Below the pieces are notes generated by a model. It saw nothing but the letters and a program-made list of their open reading frames with translations. It was not told the origin of the DNA and did no database searches. Positions 12,487-15,025 of a stretch of 15,025 nucleotides of DNA are shown here, one piece after another (within the stretch, counting starts at the first letter, position 1; every line of letters starts with the position of its first letter). The translations under genes were made by a program, and so were the position numbers. The DNA is from an uncultured Clostridia bacterium (GTDB lineage Bacteria; Bacillota; Clostridia; Christensenellales; Borkfalkiaceae), in contig CANQUY010000032.1 of NCBI GenBank assembly GCA_947627125.1, positions 1-15,025 on the forward strand, in the 5' to 3' direction.

Positions 12487-14844
12487 ATGAAAGCAAAAAA
12501 ATTCTTTGCGCTCTCCTTGAGCGCAATCCTGTCGCTTGCGCTCCTTGCGGGCTGCGGCACGGGAGGGAATACGACGGAGAACGGCGGGCAGAATCCCGGC
12601 GGGGACGGGGGAGAACAGGACAACCCGCCCGAAACGCCCGAAAAACCCGACCGCGAGGCGGCGGCCTTCTCAGACCAGCAGGCCACGGTCAGCCTCTCGG
12701 GCGCGATCTCCAAGGACGCCGCGTCGACCGTTTCGGAGGACCTCTTCGGCCTCTTCCTCGAGGATATCAACTACGCCTCGCAGGCCATGGACGACAACAT
12801 GATCGCCAACGGCAGTTTTGAAAGCTCCGTGCAGGTTTCCAATTTGAACCACGACTACGCGTGGACGACGGGCAACGGGCTCAGCTTCACGGCGGAAACG
12901 GGGGAGAAGAAACTCCACGTCAACAATCCCTTCTATGCGCAGATCTCGACGGCGGCGGGCGGCACGCTGACCAACGCGGGCTTTGACGCGGCTCCCATGT
13001 ACATTTTGAATAAGGGGGAATACCTCTTCTCGGCGTTCTTCCGCGGCTATCGGGGCGAGGTCACCGTGCGGGCGGCGACGAGCTCCAAGACCTGTGCCGA
13101 AAAGACCTTCTCCGTCAATGCGCCCGACGACGAGTGGATCAAGGTGGAGGAAACGGTCACGGCGACTTCTTCCTCCGCAGTGGGCGTTTCCCTCACGATC
13201 TCCTTCGGGAGTGAGGACAGGGACGTTCTGCTCGACGCCGTCCAGTTTGAAACGAAGGACGCGACCGTCGGCATAAAAAATTACATGTATAAGGCGATTT
13301 CCGACCTCTCTCCCGCATTCTTCCGCTTCCCGGGCGGGTGCGTCATCGAGGGGACGAATATCAACAACGCATACGATTGGAAGAACTCGATCGGCGCCGT
13401 CAAGGATGGCGACAACGACATTTTGCCCGCCTTTGAGTATAAACTCTATAAAGACGGCGTGGAGAGCGAGGCCGAAACCTACGGCGAGTGGGCGACCCGT
13501 GTTCCCAACGGCAATATCTGGCAGAGGAGCGGAAAGTATTATCCGCACGAGTACGGCGTCGGGTTCTATGAATATTTCTGCCTCTGCGACAGTTTAGGCG
13601 CAAAGGCGATCCCCATCGTCAACTGCGGTTTCTCCTGCCAGACCCAGACGGGAATGCCCGGGGCTGGCGTGGCGCTTCAGGGCAGGCACGGCAACAAGGT
13701 GGCAGATTACATTCAGGACGCCATCGACCTCATCGAGTTCGCCAAGGGCGACGAAAGCACCGAATGGGGGAAGATCCGCGCAAACATGGGGCACCCCGAA
13801 CCCTTCGAGATGGACTATATCGGCATCGGCAACGAGCAGTGGGGAGATTATTACGAAAAATACTATGAAGAATTCTTAAAGAATGATGCGTTCAAGGCCG
13901 CGCTCAAGCAGTACAGCGTCAAGCCCATTGTCGGAAACTGCACCATGTTCGAGCACTGCGAAAATCCCAACGGCGGCACCGAAGTCGGCGCGGCGCAGGG
14001 AGCGGCACAGAACGCAGTCAAAAATAAAATTGTCGGTACGGTCGCGGACTACGGCGTCGTGGACCAGCATTACTATGTCAACTTCACCGATTTCCTTCTG
14101 AATACGCACCTGTACGACAACTACAAACGTCCCGCTTCCGCCCCCAACGATTACTACGAGGTATTCGTCGGCGAATATGCCGTCAACAGTCAGGCGATCC
14201 GTGCGCCGCAGGCCAACGATTCCGTTTCTTACAAACACACCGATAACAGCATGCTGACCGCCCTTGCCGAGGCCGCCATGATGACGGGCTTCGAGCGCAA
14301 CGGCGACATTGTGAAGCTCGCCGCCTACGCGCCCATGTTCGGAACGGAGAACAGGACGGACAGGCAGTGGCAGGTCGATATGATGTACTTCTCCAACAGA
14401 GTCGTCACGTTCACCCCCAACTACTATGTCCAGCAGCTCTTTATGCAGAATACGGGCAACTACAAGGTGTCGGCGGGCATCAAGTATGCCGACGGCTTCT
14501 CCGCGCCGCAGACGACGTATACCGCCGAATACGACAGGGAAACGCGCACCTGCGACGATATCTTCTTCGTGGCCGACCTTGACGAGGAAACGGGAGATGT
14601 CATTCTCAAACTTGTGAACGCGGGCAAGACGAAGCTCAAAGTCAACGTAGATTTCTCCGTCACGGGTCTTACGCCCGCGGGGATCGCCGACGTCGTGGAG
14701 CTCTCCGCCGAAAGCGCAGACGCCGTCAACGAGAGCGGCAAGGAGGCCGTGCACCCCGAGAAATACACGCTCGGGATCGGGAACGTGTTCGGGTATGAAC
14801 TTCCGCCCTATACCGTCGCGGCGATCAGGATCAGAACGAAATAA
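12487..14844 (+). CDS. Secreted lipoprotein alpha-L-arabinofuranosidase, GH51, with internal carbohydrate-binding-like domain
   Basis: A 785-aa surface enzyme expected to release arabinose from arabinan, arabinoxylan or arabinogalactan. Residues 1-22 are a lipoprotein signal ending LLAG with Cys23 as lipid site, followed by a Gly/Asn/Pro/Glu linker (24-58). VSEDLFGLFLEDINYA (82-97) opens the catalytic fold; a beta-sandwich resembling CBM4/9 is inserted at about 105-255, the arrangement seen in plant-type GH51. The barrel resumes at FFRFPGGCVIEG (278-289). Acid/base Glu450 lies in GIGNEQWG and the nucleophile is Glu563 in FVGEYAV. The C-terminal beta domain runs from about 620 to 785. Start chosen from lipoprotein signal, ribosome site and promoter. 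It is monocistronic with a terminator. No sugar transporter adjoins it within the window. Confidence 0.95.
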   Translation: MKAKKFFALSLSAILSLALLAGCGTGGNTTENGGQNPGGDGGEQDNPPETPEKPDREAAAFSDQQATVSLSGAISKDAASTVSEDLFGLFLEDINYASQAMDDNMIANGSFESSVQVSNLNHDYAWTTGNGLSFTAETGEKKLHVNNPFYAQISTAAGGTLTNAGFDAAPMYILNKGEYLFSAFFRGYRGEVTVRAATSSKTCAEKTFSVNAPDDEWIKVEETVTATSSSAVGVSLTISFGSEDRDVLLDAVQFETKDATVGIKNYMYKAISDLSPAFFRFPGGCVIEGTNINNAYDWKNSIGAVKDGDNDILPAFEYKLYKDGVESEAETYGEWATRVPNGNIWQRSGKYYPHEYGVGFYEYFCLCDSLGAKAIPIVNCGFSCQTQTGMPGAGVALQGRHGNKVADYIQDAIDLIEFAKGDESTEWGKIRANMGHPEPFEMDYIGIGNEQWGDYYEKYYEEFLKNDAFKAALKQYSVKPIVGNCTMFEHCENPNGGTEVGAAQGAAQNAVKNKIVGTVADYGVVDQHYYVNFTDFLLNTHLYDNYKRPASAPNDYYEVFVGEYAVNSQAIRAPQANDSVSYKHTDNSMLTALAEAAMMTGFERNGDIVKLAAYAPMFGTENRTDRQWQVDMMYFSNRVVTFTPNYYVQQLFMQNTGNYKVSAGIKYADGFSAPQTTYTAEYDRETRTCDDIFFVADLDEETGDVILKLVNAGKTKLKVNVDFSVTGLTPAGIADVVELSAESADAVNESGKEAVHPEKYTLGIGNVFGYELPPYTVAAIRIRTK

Positions 14845-14858
14845 CGGTTTTTCTTTCA

Positions 14859-14886
14859 AAGGCCCTCCCCGAGGGCCTTATGTTTT
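14859..14886 (+). terminator. Terminator of the GH51 gene
   Basis: AAGGCCCTC (14859-14867), loop CCC, GAGGGCCTT (14871-14879), then ATGTTTTT. It starts 15 nt after the stop. Confidence 0.92.
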
Positions 14887-14895
14887 TGTAAGCGG

Positions 14896-15025
14896 CGTCA
14901 TGCTGAGAAGGGGGGCCGAGGGGACCGGCGGCGTCATGCTGAGAAGGGGGCCGAGGGGACCGGCGGCGTCATGCTGAGAACGTGAGCCCAACGCAGTCTA
15001 TGGGAGCCGTACCGAAGCATCTCGC
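14896..15025. repeat. Family A repeat, block 4, with tandem left-end units, cut by the window edge
   Basis: CGTCATGCTGAGAA begins at 14896, 14932 and 14967, the first two followed by GGGGGCCGAGGGGACCGG-like filler (periods 36 and 35 bp). The third copy continues into a full left arm, ATGCT at 14971-14975 and GAAGCATCTCGC at the last bases. The right half lies outside the window. Confidence 0.85.

Noticed and set aside
13876..14859. Minus-strand open frames opposite the GH51 gene (also 12670-13548)
   Set aside because: Shadow frames with no ribosome site or domain; the plus strand has both catalytic glutamates in their proper motifs.
1..15025. tRNA, rRNA, riboswitch, insertion sequence or phage genes
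   Set aside because: I saw no cloverleaf, rRNA segment, known riboswitch core, transposase, integrase or phage gene; a tRNAscan or Infernal run would be the decisive check.

Overview
The window looks like a piece of a Gram-positive, low-oxygen gut bacterium of the Clostridia (Bacillota), probably a metagenome-derived contig. Supporting signs are an AgrC/AgrA-type (GHKL kinase plus LytTR regulator) two-component system, a YitT/DUF161 membrane protein, a clostridial-style GH3 enzyme with a C-terminal extension, a lipoprotein GH51 enzyme, strong AGGAGG-like ribosome sites and sigma-A promoters. Placement below class level is not supported by anything I can check. No rRNA, tRNA, CRISPR, phage or transposase gene is visible. 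Base 1 begins with a 22-nt G run that looks like a contig-end artefact, and the last bases stop inside a repeat.

Layout. 48-917 (-) is a membrane-anchored YiiX/YebB-like cysteine hydrolase. It is divergent from 1059-1523 (+), a 154-aa protein with 20 cysteines that is unusually repetitive. 1654-2748 (+) is a YitT family protein with its own strong promoter and terminator. 2776-3470 holds no gene, only intergenic repeats. 3533-5559 is a LytTR response regulator and GHKL histidine kinase operon, whose promoter is overlapped by a perfect 8-bp inverted repeat. 5923-9458 is a GH3 beta-glycosidase translationally coupled (ATGA overlap) to a multi-pass membrane protein with a long coiled tail. 9708-10733 is a family 2 glycosyltransferase without a visible ribosome site, bracketed by nested inverted repeats. 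10987-11949 is a ROK sugar kinase. 12487-14844 is a secreted lipoprotein GH51 alpha-L-arabinofuranosidase.

Together the genes suggest plant-glycan use. The surface GH51 would release arabinose side chains, the cytosolic GH3 would cleave imported glycosides, and the ROK kinase would phosphorylate the freed hexose. No transporter is present in the window, so this pathway is inference.

The most unusual content is between the genes. Nearly every gap is filled with two related families of imperfect palindromes (called A and B here). Each arm of each element is itself a small hairpin whose stem sequence differs from arm to arm while pairing is kept (ATGCT/AGCAT, ATTCT/AGAAT, ACCCT/AGGGT, ATGGT/ACCAT). 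One family A element is a 99-bp tandem triplication. Two family B copies lie in opposite orientation on either side of the glycosyltransferase, with A/T-rich inverted arms inside them, giving a roughly 1.4-kb cassette that could invert or move.
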